From positions 17,407,894 through 17,471,893 of the forward strand of contig CM034240.1 in NCBI GenBank assembly GCA_019916065.1: a stretch of DNA of 64,000 bases, in the 5' to 3' direction. The notes under the pieces were generated by a model. The model saw only the letters and a program-made list of their open reading frames with translations. It ran no database searches and was not told where the DNA came from. Source of the stretch: Vitellaria paradoxa (Eukaryota > Streptophyta > Magnoliopsida > Ericales > Sapotaceae). A program made the translations under genes and the position numbers. Each line of letters begins with the position of its first letter. Within the stretch, counting starts at the first letter, position 1. Of the stretch, positions 31,671 through 45,324 are shown in pieces.

Positions 31671-32039
31671 AATAAGATTAAGAGATAGGGCAGGTAACTA
31701 ATAGGTTTGGGGGAAAAAGCTGGGAAGTAGAGACATGGCCAATATGCTGAGCCTACATATGAGAACCAATCGTAGTTTGAATAGCAGGTACATGTAAGCC
31801 AAATGATGTAGTAGTGAAAAGTTTAGGATTAGAGGTCATATGATTAGAGCTAGCTAAGTTAAAAAGGTAAGGAGAAATACCTGTGGTGGCGAACATGGCA
31901 GTAAAGGGATTAATAGAGATGGAGCTGAGCTAACAAATAATATCAGCAATATCACTGGTACTAAAGTTGGATGAAGATGATGGCTTAGCAGTATCAGGTA
32001 TACTGGAGGTAGTAGAGTGGCAGTAGCAGACTGAGTAGG

Positions 32040-32960
32040 TCTTGAATGTTGAGGCTTGCAACCACGATACCCACTAGTGTAAGAATTAAAAGGCTCCTAG
32101 GGATATTGATGATGAAGGTGTCCAGCCCGCTTAGAGCAATGGATGTATGTGCAATTAGGGCAAAGCAACAAGGAGTGATTTGGTTGCTTGCAGTAGTTGC
32201 ACGGCGGTTGATCTAAAGGAAGGCCATGAGAAGACCCTAAGGAGACTAAGTAGGGATGATGGGATGCATAAGCGGTGTCTAAGGACTGTGTCTGTAGAGA
32301 GCTTAGACGAGTTTATTCAAAAAGAAGCTTGGAGATTGTTTGGTCAAGAGTTGGAAAGAGGGTTAAAAGAGATGCCTAAACCGGATCAAATGTATCATTT
32401 AAGACCATGAGAAAAATAATGTCTCTGATTATCACGATAAAAAGTAAATTTTTCAGCATCAACAGAATTCGTCTAGTCAGGTTCAGAGGTAAATAGTTGA
32501 TCCCATTAACCTTGCATCTAAGCCAAAAGTTGTGAATGGCCTGGCCAGATTCTTGACAAAGATGGTGAAGCTGAGACAAGCTGAGACAAGATCTGGTACT
32601 GATGAGCAATATCAACAGTAGTATAGTAGGAGCAAAGAAAATTCCAAACCTCCTTAGCAATCTTAAAACAATGAAACTCAGACCCAAAAGAAGGAATAGA
32701 GGCGTTACGGAGTTAGGTGATGATCTGATGATTCTTGCTATCCTATTCGTCAAGTCGCTCCACATATTTCTTATCAGGTTCGTCTTTATTATTGGTTGGA
32801 AGCTTGATATTAGCAGTGACATAATGCCAAAGCTTGTGTCCTTTTGGGAAATTGGATATGGCATGAGCCCAAAGTAGATAATTAGGGCCGAAGAGAATGG
32901 TGGTGATAGGTTGAGTAACCTTAGGACACTCTATGGGCGAGAATCAAGTAAATAGTTTAT
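32040..32960 (-). pseudogene. Copia-2 gag, broken
   Basis: Minus-strand gag fragments: a knuckle-like CNYCKQPNHSLLLCPNC near 32195-32140, LNDTFDPV and a following PTLDQTISKLLFE near 32400-32310, and VDAEKFTFYRDNQR near 32460-32420. The frame is shifted and stopped several times. Confidence 0.75.
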
Positions 32961-33193
32961 TGTAGAGGCAGAATTTGGCAAAACAGATGTTAAAAGTGAA
33001 CTCAGATGGTGAAAAAAAGAAAAACCCAAGAACTGCGTTGAACTCGAAACGACGAGAGAAATCTAATGGTATGCTGAAATAACATATCCGATGAACTGAG
33101 ATCGGCACAGAAACTGAAAATAGTTGATGAAATCGACACGAAAACTAGGAATGGTACAATAGCAGCAACTGTTGGAGAAGGATCACTGGTATT

Positions 33194-33392
33194 CTGATAC
33201 CATGTTAGAATAAAATAAAGAGAAAATAATTATATATTAATATTGATGATCAACACTGTACAACGAAACCCTATATTTATAGGGTGAATAAGAAACCTAA
33301 ATCTAATAGGATTAGAACTAATTTAGAATATCTAATTTGGGATATGTACTAATTTAGGATATGTACAAAAATATTCTAGGAATATTCTAACA
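33194..33392 (-). repeat. 5' LTR (33203-33392) and primer binding site of Copia-2
   Basis: CTGATACCA at 33194-33202 is TGGTATCAG on the coding strand, directly after the LTR, and matches initiator tRNA-Met. The LTR is 190 bp, with TGTTAG/CTAACA ends. Confidence 0.92.
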
Positions 33393-33438
33393 CTTCGTAT
33401 ACTTTTTTTTTTTTTTGGTAAGTAACACTTCGTATACT
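33388..33438 (-). mobile_element. Minute poly(T) retro-insertion with 16-bp target duplication
   Basis: TAACACTTCGTATACT occurs at 33388-33403 and again at 33423-33438, with only 19 bases between: a T run and GGTAAG. The duplicated 16 bp spans the end of the Copia-2 LTR and its flank, so this event came after the Copia insertion. A poly(T) (poly(A) on the other strand) insert between long exact repeats is what target-primed reverse transcription leaves when the copy is cut down to little more than its tail. Confidence 0.7.
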
Positions 33439-34779
33439 ATATGTTCTTAAGGAAAGTATATTTTGCAATTTTTTTTTTCACTTTCATGAAAATTAAGTTA
33501 AGAAACTATCTAATATTTGTAAATTTCAAAATTGTAGATTCTTCAAATTAGAAATTGGACAAATATGAGTTTATAAAATTAAAAATTATATATTTATTAA
33601 ATCTTTTTATTTATTTTCAAATACCTCTAAAATACCCTACATGTTATACTCTCTCTCTCTCGCGCGTGCGCGCACACTCTCAATTTCCGCCACCCCTAGC
33701 TTCATTGCCACTCCAGTACCCAACTCAATCATCCTAATGATTAGCATCTTAAAAAAGAAGTTGACGGAGGTGAAGGGGATAAAAGCAACAAGGGGTGGCA
33801 GAGAGGTTGGGGTGGGGTGGTAAGGCTAGCGTGGTGACAGAAAAAAAAATTGACTTTGGTGGAAGGGTATTTTAGAAAAATTCATATTTAAGTAATTTGG
33901 ATATTAACATTCACGTATTTAAAATACAAAATTAAGGGCATTAGTTTGTAATTTGTCAACTCCTTTTCCACAACAGTGTAAAAATTTCCTTTTCATTTGC
34001 TGCTTCTTTCAAAGGTGGGAATATATATTTGAGTTGTAAAAAGCTAATTGTAATATTCAAAAGTTTTAATTTTTTTTAATAAATGGATTTTATTTGGTTA
34101 TTTGGTAAATCTAATCTTATTTTATTAACGATGTTAATTGAAAATTCAGTGAATTGAAATTTTGCGGGAAATTTTATTTTGCTAAGTCTCTTTAATATAA
34201 TTTCATTCCATATGAAAATTTAATGAGAGTTGGCCTTTTTTTTGGAAACCAAACATTACCTAGCCCATATATTCAATTTGAACACTAAAACCCATGACGC
34301 TTGGATTTAACCTACAACCCAAACTTCATATTCGACCCGTTTGAATGAAATCAACTGGCAGACCAAATGTCTTCACTTGAGATCCTTCCTCCACCATTTT
34401 CAACCCATAATTAATTACCTTCCATGCTTTGTCGAATGAGCAATTCTTCACACATGGAGCTTTAGCCACCCTACCTCCTTTCATTGCCAAATTTCTCCTC
34501 TTTTAGCTCACAAATTTACTGGGGATGAACTTGACTTTCTGGCCCTACCTTTTGGTGAAAGATGGGAGCTAGATTTGGTGGGAAAGATGATGAAATCTAA
34601 CTCTAGCTATATTTGTAAGCACCTTTAATATAACAATACATAAACCGAGTAAAGAAATGGCTGGAAGATTAAACAGGCAAGAAAGCAAACTGAACAAAAC
34701 TGGAACTGCCTAACGTCCGGACGTGGGCCTAGCATCCGAACGCCAAATCCAATTTCTCAGCACGGCAAGCAGTTGTAGC
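33439..34779. other. Intergenic spacer
   Basis: AT-rich DNA with a (CT)n(CG)n tract at about 33651-33675 (CTCTCTCTCTCTCGCGCG). No gene or definable element was recognised. Confidence 0.5.
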
Positions 34780-35440
34780 GTGCATATGCACGGAATCAAT
34801 ACACTAAATAAATTGAAGGACTATGGCATTTGTAAGTCATATAAATGTATTTTGTGTAAGGATAGAACTGAAACACTTTATCACTAATTTTTTCAATGTT
34901 CATTCTCTTTTTGGATATAGAAAGATGTACTGGATAGAAGCAATTTTGTTTGTAATTTGACTAATTGGGAAGGCACTATACAGTGCGCTCCTAATTGTTT
35001 TAAAGATAATTCATTGGAGAGTGTGATAAATAAACTATCTTTATCAGTTGTTGTGTACCAGTTATGAAAATGTAAGAATGCGGTTATCTTTGATAATAAG
35101 GTTATGGATGTTAGGAATGTAGCAAATGAAGCCTTTGCTACTATCAGATCCAGATTTCTTAAAATAAAATCTTTATCTCCTGTATCATTCTCGCAGTTCT
35201 TATGGAGACAATGGGGGCTGATTAAAGGTTCACATTGATCAATTCAAACTGTTGTACTTCTTTCCTTTGGCAAAGATTGTTTTAACTAACTTAGGATGCA
35301 ATGGCTTGTGTAGAGCATTCTTTTGTATAGTCTCTTGATTATAGTCTATCCTTGAGTTTGTTAAAGGGTAGAGTTGAGGTATGCCTTGACATATTTATTT
35401 TAAGAACTAATGTATTACTAGTCTTACTTAGCAAAACAAA
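34780..35440 (+). pseudogene. 3' end of an L1-type LINE with zf-RVT domain
   Basis: The frame reads INTLNKLKDYGICKSYKC, then the reverse-transcriptase zinc-binding pattern C-x2-C-x8-H-x4-C (CILCKDRTETLYH, stop, FFQC). It continues with LTNWEGTIQCAPNCF, VINKLSLSVVVYQL, NAVIFDNKVMDVRNVANEAF and FSQFLWRQWGL, typical of the C-terminus of plant L1 ORF2. Stops include a TGA where relatives have Trp. The copy is heavily 5'-truncated; the 3' tail ends around 35440 without a clear poly(A). Confidence 0.75.
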
Positions 35441-36284
35441 ATGTGCCCTGCCCGTTGACCCTCGCGTCTCTTGATCACCAGCGGGAGTGTCCCACACATT
35501 TTGGTTCCCGGGTGCATGCTGTGGGCTTCAGTTGACACCATGACAGTGCCAAGGCCACCATATGACCTAGACTTGGGTTTTTTGGGCAAAATTTGAGGAG
35601 ATTTTGGTATATCCTTGCTACTATAAAATGATAAATAACCTCTTAATATATCTATGTTATTTACCTTAGCTCGATTGAAATTAATTTTACCCCTAGAGAT
35701 AAATTATGAAACGCATATCCACTATTCGATAAAATGCTTATGAACATTTTGTTCATTTTCTTGAACTTTACTTCCTAAATGATATTACCTTATCATAATT
35801 GAATATATGGGACACTTTAGACTCCTGAAATTTTGTTCAAATTATTAAAATAATAATTATTTTATTATATGAAGTTAATTTTTGGAAATAGTTAATAATT
35901 TTATAAAAATTAACAAGTCGGGCTATAGTTTGTTTGGACCATTAAACATAAATCTCCATTTAGTGGATTTTAAACCAAAGTTATGACTTGTGGGGTTTTA
36001 TTTCAAATTTGTAATTTTATAATTAAACAATAGATCTTTTGTTATTAGAAAATATATATTTATTTAAAGAAAAGGTATTTCTTTAAACTATAACAAGTAC
36101 CTCATAAAATTCCAAAGTTTTGGAATTTCAATTAATCAATAACTTACTAATTTTTCAATAGATTTGATATTTACGGAACAATTCAATACTGCCTTACAAT
36201 AATTTTATTACGTAAGAATATTATATCTTTTGGAGATATTTTATAAAGGAAAAACCTAAATTTGTTATGTTATGACTTGTATAT
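35441..36284. other. Intergenic AT-rich spacer
   Basis: A GC-richer patch at 35450-35590 gives way to AT-rich sequence without reading frames. Nothing else could be recognised. Confidence 0.5.
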
Positions 36285-36323
36285 TAATTTTAGGGTTAAT
36301 TGCCTTTACACCCTTTGTATTTA

Positions 36324-37226
36324 GGGCCCGATTGGATGGTACTAAAATTTCAGGGGGATAAGTTTTAGAAAGGGTATAAGATAAGAGGGGGAATTATTTT
36401 TAGAGGGTTGGCCCACATTGATGTGATGTTTATGAAGGGGGATAACTTTTGACTTGATTTGGATGTTTTATAAGTAAGAAGAGGTAAATGATGGAAAAAA
36501 TAATCAAATGACTCTTTTGCCCCTGTGGTGTCCCAAAATTTGATTATCCATTAAATTAAACTTGGTTACCCAAACTTAATTATATGTTTATGTTAATTAT
36601 ATAGTGTGAAAACCAACTAGTACAAATTAATTTTAGACAAATTAATTATAAATAAATTATGTTATTAATAAATTAAACTTTATAAAATATTTAAATTAGT
36701 TTCGTAGACAATAACATCTCAATTTATCCGAAACTTCCTTAGTCGCTTATTTTTTTCTCCTTATTTAAAAAATATCAATATATGTGTGATTTTGTATAAA
36801 TTTGCTAAAAAATAATATTATTATCTTAAAATCACATCACCTCCAATTTGGAAAAAAATATATTTTTTTAATCACACGACCCCCTATTTGGAAAAAAAAT
36901 TATATTTTTTTATTTTTATTAATATAATTTTTTAATACATTTTTTCATTAAAAAAAGAATTTATTTCTAATATAAAATAATTTTGTAGGTGAGAAAGGGG
37001 GATGAGAAAGGGTAAAATGGTCCAATTTAATCCATATAAGGGGGACAATTTTTGGAGAGTTCAAACCCTCTCCAAAAATAATACACCTTCTTCCAAGATT
37101 AAGAAGGGGGGATAATTTTTAGAGAGGAGAAATTTTACTTCCCAAACCAAGCAAAAAATATTACATCAAAGCTTATAAGGGTATATTATTTATGGAGGCC
37201 CCTATTTGTTGCATCCAATCGGCCCT
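36324..37226. mobile_element. 903-bp TTA-flanked TIR element (copy A) inside the left arm
   Basis: Starts GGGCCCGATTGGATG and ends CATCCAATCGGCCCT, flanked by TTA (36321-36323 and 37227-37229). The right arm of the host element has the uninterrupted site GTACTTAGGTCG, which confirms both boundaries and the 3-bp duplication. TTA duplications and GGSCC...TTGG ends fit PIF/Harbinger. The first ~210 bp are nearly the same as in the copy at 45325-46024. No transposase frame. Confidence 0.88.
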
Positions 37227-37329
37227 TTAGGTCGAAAATCACTTAGACCCATTCGACTTCATTATTATACACTAATATCCCAGTACTTGTAACTAAAACG
37301 CAAAAATGGACGGAACAGTTAAAACTAAC

Positions 37330-38560
<1,231 letters not shown>

Positions 38561-38703
38561 TTTATTAGTTAACGTAACAACGTCAAGGTTTGAACTTTGG
38601 TAAACAGTACAGAGGGTATAAGTGCGTAATACTGAAGTTGAGGGGGTCTAAGTGATTTTCGACCTAAGTACAAGAGGTCTAAAGGCAATTAACCCTTAAT
38701 TTT

Positions 38704-39962
38704 AAGAATGTTAATAGGACGAATACAAAGAGTACCTGACCTGATCGAATCCGATAAAAATTCATTGGGAAATACTTTAATTGGATTGGGACAGTTTTGT
38801 GATTGAAATTTAATACCTGTATAAATTTGGGACGGATTTGAAATTTCCCTATAAGGTACCAAATACTCGATATCCGTTTATACTTATAGGGTAGCTAATA
38901 CCTGATACTCATAGAGTACCCGCTACATACCCCTTTAATATAATATAATATAATATAATATAATATATTTTTTTTAATTTGTAGCTCTGTTGAATATTTT
39001 TATTTTTATTTTATTTAAGTATAGAACAATAAAACTTGTGTTAGAAATGTTGAGATTTGTTTATGTTTGATTTTCTTTGTAATTGTTTTATTGATAGATT
39101 TGGTACAAAAAAAAAAAAAAAAAGTATGTGGGCAGCGTTGCCATGTGTTAAACTTGGGAGCTGACAAATAAATATAACATTTTTGTCACTTACTATTTTA
39201 TTTTTTTGCTTTTTATTTCAAATCAGGTATTTAATTGATAATTTGGCCAATTGTGCTTAATCAGATTTCACGGGGTTGGGACCAATTTTGCAGGTTTGGA
39301 ACCAATTTTGCAAGTTTGGGATAGAACAAGTTTGAGATACTAACTAAAACAATAAACGGGTATATGACAACAATAATAAAAAAAATTCAAAATGTTCAAT
39401 AATAGAATTTGTTGATTGATCAAGTACCTTACCTATTTACCTATCTAATTTTTTCAAGTTATATATGATTATTTTATTCATTTCTATAATTCAATTTGTT
39501 TAATATTATTCTATTACGAGGGAATGAGTCATTGCATACACTTGTCATTTAAAACACTCGAGGTATTTTTGTCTGATCAAAGCTAAATACTAATTAACAT
39601 GTATCTAAAAAATGGAAAAATCCATTAACATTTCAAAAAGTCTTTACAAATTCAAATGTTGATTCCCCCCCCCCCCCCCACACACACACACACACACAAA
39701 AAGCCTCCCACATACGTGTATCTTTTTGAGTTTCAAAGATCATTGTTTAGCAAAAGGTGTAAATCAAAAGGATAACTAAAAATAGAAACAAAAATCATTA
39801 TGATTTACTTCTATACAACTTGTACAAGTAACGTACTCTATGGATCGGGGAACAGGACACATCAATGAGAAATTTTCCGCAATGGATGAAAGCCAGATGG
39901 AGCAATGCTATGTGGAGGTAGAAGGCTCACAGGACGGGGATTGGAAAAAAAAGAAAATCGCT
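38704..39962. other. Intergenic spacer downstream of the HROB-like gene
   Basis: Contains degenerate GGTACC/ATACTCGATA-type words (38730-38930), a TAATA repeat (about 38936-38966), an A run (39106-39123) and a C14 plus (CA)n tract at about 39666-39698. The 3' UTR of the minus-strand gene presumably extends into 39960-39700. No gene was seen. Confidence 0.55.
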
Positions 39963-42900
39963 TCAGAATAGAGAGTCATGATCCTCAGAATTATCCCCAA
40001 AAAGTTCATTTAGCTGTTCATCTGTCCATTCCGGAAGTGAGGCTCTTGACATCATTGATTGTCTTTGCTTTTGAACTCCGTTGATTATTCTCCGACTCTC
40101 TTGATCATTGCCGTTCCTAACCAAGTTCTCTGCTGGAGTAGCGTCCTTTTGGAGGTTGCTTAATGAATTGCTACCCTTTTTTCCCAACCCATTCACATCA
40201 TCCAAACCCTTTCTTTTATCAACATCATCAGCATCATCATCAATGGTATCGGCCATTCTTCTTGCCTTGTTGAGGATTTCTCTGGCTACATCTTGTCTCA
40301 CAGTTGTTCTCGGCTCCTTAATAACGAGGTCTTCATTTTGGTCTCTTCTATTTGCAATGCCGTCACCGCAGTGGCCGCCCAATGGAAGTGGATGATTCTC
40401 TTTCTCAGTTGGTTTATCGTTAAGTGCTGACGAGCTTCTCACACTGCATTGCCCGGTATCATCCATGAACACTTCAGGTCTGTCCAACTTAAAAGAGAAG
40501 GCCTCGTGCATATTATTAATATCCCCAACACATTCTGATAAGGTGAAAAGACTATCATCAGCAAAGAAGATAGATATAGGTGGTGGCAATATTGGGTGAA
40601 TAACACGACCCAAAATTGCTAAAAGAAAACATGAATGTAATAACACAAATGTATTAACTCGAAATTGATATGATTTGATTTGATTTTGAAAGAAATTGAT
40701 TATTTACCAGCTCAAGTTTTTAGATATTTGAAAATAAACATGAGTAGATGCGATTATGAATCCGAACAAATTATATTGGCATGAATTTCAACCCCTAGTT
40801 AGATACTCCTGTAAAATCATTTTGTAAGCTACATCAAACAAGTAAAGCAATTTCAGTTACCCTCCCATACATAAATGAAACAAAAGAGCACCACACACCA
40901 TTACCAGCAGCAACACGTTTGATTGCAGACACAAGATAATTTTGTTTTGGTGGAGGTCCGCTGTCCTTAGAGATGACCTGCAGAAAGAATAAACTTATAA
41001 AAGAAATGACACCAAGGAGTCTTTGAGAACATTTCTGGAAAAACATAAAATAACCAAACACCTGCCATCACCAGCAAATTTGCTGGCCAATAATTTCCAA
41101 AGGGAAAGTTGCTTGAACATTGAACTTCGTTTTTGGAGCAAAAAATTTTTTCCCATTCCATGAGTTTTTGTGTTAAGTGTTCAAACTTCCAAATATTAGT
41201 AAAGCTAAGGTTCTGAAGTACAAATCTAGAAAGGTTACCATTGTTGGGAATGAAATATCTTGGAACATCTCAAGAGAAAAGTTAAAATTTGAAGAATATT
41301 TTGCTCGTCCATCCAGTATGTCAACTGAATGGTGGACTCCTCAGCCAGAACAGATGTTATCTGGCATTAAACCTACGGTGAGTGGTGTGTAGGTGGTCTC
41401 CAAAAAGGATGATTATGAGATAATGTACACAATTTGGTTCTATTTGTTGGTTAGTAGTTCAGGAATTAACGTGAATAACATTATGGCAATGTTCTCTTTT
41501 GGACAAGACAAAAACATTGCACAAGTACAATTCAAAGAGACTTATGATCACCATGAATGAAACTTTAGGCCAAATTTGACTAAATGAATTAAGACTGTAT
41601 CATTTGACTAGTTTATAGAAAATTGAACTTATCTGATCATTACCATTCCCATTAAGATTTCATAGATGGGCCCATCAAGCCATTCATCAGTTTTCAAATA
41701 CATGCACGCCTTTATAAACAACACAAGCGTTAATGCACACAAGAAATGTTGTAATTATTCAGAAGCACACATTAAACCCATAAATCTTTTGAGATATTAG
41801 AATAGAATAGGACATTTACTGATCTCTAATCAACTTGGAAAAATGATTGAATTGAAAAATATGAATCCTAGAGAAAAAGAAAAGCAAATAAGATTAATAA
41901 TTCCAAACAATAGCCAAATTTGATCCAGCATCTATTATTTATATGAGCGCAAGTTTGTATATCGAATTATCGATCCACAATTCAGTGTGCTGGAATATTT
42001 GGTTATATTATTTACTTAAATCTAACATGTATAATCAAGGAAAGTTCATAACAGATCTATTCCAAATCTTAAATTAATTATTAGATCATTTTTACAATTT
42101 CCAACACTTTTCATCTTTTAACTTGTGAATATACAACTAAAATGTTTCAATCCACCTTAGCTTGACCAAGATAAAGCTAATTTCGTAGGAGCTTGGGCTC
42201 CCCATCCCTCCGTGATTCCAATGTGGAATTTCAAGCACTTGCAAAGTTGTAGCTCAATAAAAACACTTAAACTAAGTTGTATTCGTACCTAGATAAGTAG
42301 TAGCAGTTCGTGTATATACTTTATAATTATATACTCAAACTAAGTTATTCGCGTCTTAGATTACAAAAAGTATATATACTTCATTGCGACACGAAGAGCT
42401 CACAGCAAACAGAAGGTGAATTGCATATACCTAACAAAAATTTTGAAGTTCATGGCAAATGGAAAGGTTTGTGTTGGTCCATTCTCATCCCTTGCCATAT
42501 CCCAATTGCCAATGTCCCATTCTAGTCCAAACAGTGATGAACAACAGATCATAATGATTAGTCATATTAAGTGCCATTCTTATTCACACAAGGAAACAAA
42601 TTTGTTCTCTCCTACGAATATTTTTTCCAGAAAAATCTTGTCTACAAAAACTAATTAAATCTCAACTAAAAACTAAAATGATATCTAATAAGTAGTTATT
42701 GCCAATTTGGCCCCAACTGCCAGAAAAACTCCACATATAGTTCCTCCATACATTTTGTTTTTAAATGAATTAGAGCTAACCCCTATTGATCCTATGAAAT
42801 AATCATGGGCAATTACACTTTACCCCATTGTGGTTTGGACCAAAAACACGACCCCTCGTGATTTGGACAAAGTGCAAAATTGTCAAAAAAATGTTAAATT

Positions 42901-45106
42901 TAACTATACTTGCATCACAGGTGCTTATATGCTCATATGTGATCATCCAAAAAACATTGTTTAGAAAAATAAATGTAAATTGAGTCTCTTTTGAAAATTA
43001 ACATAAAACTGAGAAAAAATTTACTTTTTATCTACCTATTCTTGTGAAAATCTTCTCTCCTCAACTCATTTTGACCAATAAGATACAAATTCAGTCAATT
43101 TTTCACTTTAGCCTAAATCATGAAGGGGTTATATTTTGACTTTTAAACTAGAGATGATTTATGTGTTTTTGGACCAAATCCCAAGAGAATAAAGTGTAAT
43201 TACCCCTAAAACTTATTCATTAAAAATGTAGTGTCATTTCTAATCCAAATTAATCTCATAAAGTATCCACGTCACAATCAATTTGTTAAAATTGTTTATT
43301 TACTACTCTTCAATTTTCCAAAGGCATCTTACATCAGAAATTTAGAAGACTATTGTTGCTGTTAGAACTCGATATACACTGCTGGGCTTATTTCTTGATG
43401 ATTAAGCTTTTGGGATAACTAGTCACCTCACATGGTATCAGATGACCTAACATGGAATAGATCTTTCTCTTGATGAGGTTATGAGTTTAATATCTCATAT
43501 GCATGTGTTCTCCGTTATGTTTATAGATCTGCTCTATGTTTTCTAACTGTTTACCCCATACTTAGTTTAGTTTGTGCGTTTAAATTCTCAATAGGTTTAC
43601 ACGTGACGAAGTAGTGTAAGAGTTTGATTTGCCAAGAGAATAGTATTGAATGAATGGCTTGATACCCTTAGGGTTGTCTTAGCTGATATTTATATTCACA
43701 GAGACTTGTACAAACTAGTAAACGATACATAGAATCACAATCTCCTATACTAGGAAAGGAATAAATCAAAGACCTATTTTGATCTAATTTCTACATTTAC
43801 ACAATATTATTTAATATATACATACAGTGTTTGTCCCATTCTTATGTTTTTGGGACAAGTTATTCGGTTAGCATAGCTAGTCACTTCCCTTAAAAATTAA
43901 AGCAACATGAGCTAGAATGAGCAAAACATTGAAGAATCAGTGTTTTAGTAATATTAAGTACCTTGACCACATTGTTTAGAGTTATGTTGAGGTAACATGC
44001 TGATTGTGAAGGGGCAAAAACAGCAACCTGAAATACCACACTTCCATGAATCAATAAATGAAGAAAACGATATCATAAACTACAAATTTACTGAAAGGCA
44101 TAAATTTGCTATTTTTACACCAATGTTTTCGGAATTATATGACATTAGAAGTCCATACATAAGGCAGACCTTCTGGAGTATCAAGACAGAGCCGACAGAG
44201 ATCTCCTTTCCAAACTCAAACTTGGCAATAACTTTATGATGAATGCTCGCATCAACTGTACCTGTAGGGTCCTGATGCCAAAACTTAAAGTCCAATCAGT
44301 AAAATTATACCTATGTCAGCGTCGCACAATATCCATATAGCTACAGTTATACCTTGAGAGTCACCATCAGATCTCCAAGGCCATTTTGTTTGCAAGATTT
44401 GATGACAGCAACAACCTGATCAGCTCTGCCAATGTCTAGGCATTTCTTGATAGAGCTCAAAGGTGTACTAGAAATCCCACCGTCCAACATCCCTGAAAAA
44501 TTCCCAAATAACAGACGACTCATCCAAAACCAAAGCAGTTGAATAAATAATATACGAATAAACTAAAGAGAGAGCAATTGGGTTGGCCAAACCTTGAGGA
44601 CCCAGAAATTGAAGGGCGCAAAGCCAGGGGTTGGACTTGAAATCGTCGTCGTCAAGGTCTCCGTCTTCCACAGCCCTCCGGATGTACTCTTGGGTGGAGA
44701 TAGGAGGATCGTCTCCGGCGGCACCGCGGGGGTTTGGATAAGAAGCGCCAGACCTACGGAGCATGGCGGCCTTAACAGCGCCGGCGGGCCCCGGAATGAG
44801 ACGAAGAGAAGTGGAGGGTGGCGGCGCAGGCTGGAATTGGGAATGTGGGGAGCGTAGGGTTAGAGAGGGGGGTGTGGAAGAATGAGATGGTGAGAGAACG
44901 ATGGGTTGTGACGAGGAAGTGTTGCGACTAAGGAGGTTGATTTGGTGGCGCTTGCAAGGGCGGAGTTGGAGGAGAGCGTCGTCGTTGTCGTTGTCGTCGT
45001 CTAATGATTCCCACGCTGCTGCTGCTCCTTCTTCCATCTCATTGATGAATCTCATTACACAGACAAGACGCCACTTCGCAGGATCTAACTTCGCTCTTAA
45101 ATTCAT
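39963..45106 (-). CDS. HROB: HROB-like homologous recombination OB-fold protein
   Basis: In animals HROB binds ssDNA and loads or stimulates the MCM8-MCM9 helicase during recombination repair; a similar nuclear role is inferred here. Exons on the minus strand, 5' to 3': 45106-44593, 44492-44353, 44271-44170, 44027-43962, 40977-40899 and 40618-39963, all GT/AG, 518 codons plus TGA. Residues about 100-120 carry the conserved LRLIPGPAGAVKAAMLRR. The OB-fold covers about 173-275: VVAVIKSCKQNGLGDLMVTL, KDPTGTVDASIHH, GSVLILQKVAVFAPSQSACY and LNITLNNVVK, the signature order of the family. The C-terminal exon is a long acidic, low-complexity tail ending PEWTDEQLNELFGD. The start could instead be the Met at 45055 or 45037, because relatives tend to begin close to the WESLD motif. 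Intron 4 (3 kb) contains transposon debris. Confidence 0.9.
42806..43206. mobile_element. About 400-bp TIR element in HROB intron 4
   Basis: The left end GGGCAATTACACTTTACCCC runs on to GGACCAAAAACAC. The right end GTGTTTTTGGACC runs on to AAGTGTAATTACCCC, giving inverted arms of about 40-60 bp with indels. No target duplication could be recognised. The arms are of the AATTACACTT type also seen at 60437-60955, although the interiors differ. Confidence 0.65.
43360..43635 (+). mobile_element. TRIM-like LTR remnant with tRNA-Met primer site
   Basis: A short LTR-like block starts TGTTAGAACTCGATATACAC at 43360 and ends CACCTCACA at 43432, followed directly by TGGTATCAGA (43433-43442), a primer site for initiator tRNA-Met. 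At about 43614 a purine-rich stretch leads into TGTAAGAGTTTGAT, a decayed restart of the same LTR. The size (~70-bp LTR, ~180-bp interior) fits a terminal-repeat retrotransposon in miniature without coding capacity. Confidence 0.55.
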
Positions 45107-45324
45107 CAAGCGCGGGACTATTGTAGCATTATAAAAAAAAATAAAAAAAAAATAAATAAATAAATAAAAATGAAATTGGCTTCACTCCTATTTAGACTTT
45201 TCCATCAGTGTTGACAAGAGACGAACTATAAATTCTGTTTTATCTTTTTCTCCACAATTCATGTTTTAAATATAATATCAATAAATTTTACAATTACATC
45301 GAACTAGTAGACAGGTTCCATTTA
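45107..45324 (-). promoter_or_regulatory. Upstream region of the HROB-like gene
   Basis: The short spacer between the start codon and the TTA-flanked element leaves only about 220 bp of original proximal promoter. It contains A-rich tracts (45131-45170). I could not name a TATA box or motif. Confidence 0.4.

Larger units (their letters stand above)
28821..33392 (-). mobile_element. Reverse-strand Ty1/copia retrotransposon (Copia-2), degenerate
   Basis: A 4.6-kb element read on the minus strand: 5' LTR at 33203-33392, primer site, gag, integrase, reverse transcriptase, RNase H, polypurine tract, and 3' LTR at 28821-28996. The flanks TTTCG (28816-28820) and CTTCG (33393-33397) are a 5-bp target duplication with one mismatch. 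The LTRs differ at far more sites than those of Copia-1 and in length (176 against 190 bp), so this insertion is older. Coding parts are full of stops and frameshifts. Confidence 0.93.

Noticed and set aside
32180..32410. Plus-strand open frame inside Copia-2 that looked like a captured host-gene exon (contains SVESLDEFIQKEAWRLFGQE)
   Set aside because: The minus-strand reading of the same bases gives gag sequence (LNDTFDPV and PTLDQTISKLLFE), in the right place before the zinc knuckle. The plus frame is only its antisense shadow.
41177..41392. Plus-strand frame of 71 codons in HROB intron 4 (contains MSTEWWTPQPEQML)
   Set aside because: Not recognised, no upstream continuation, no splice context, and antisense to a well-supported gene. 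Left as a chance frame.
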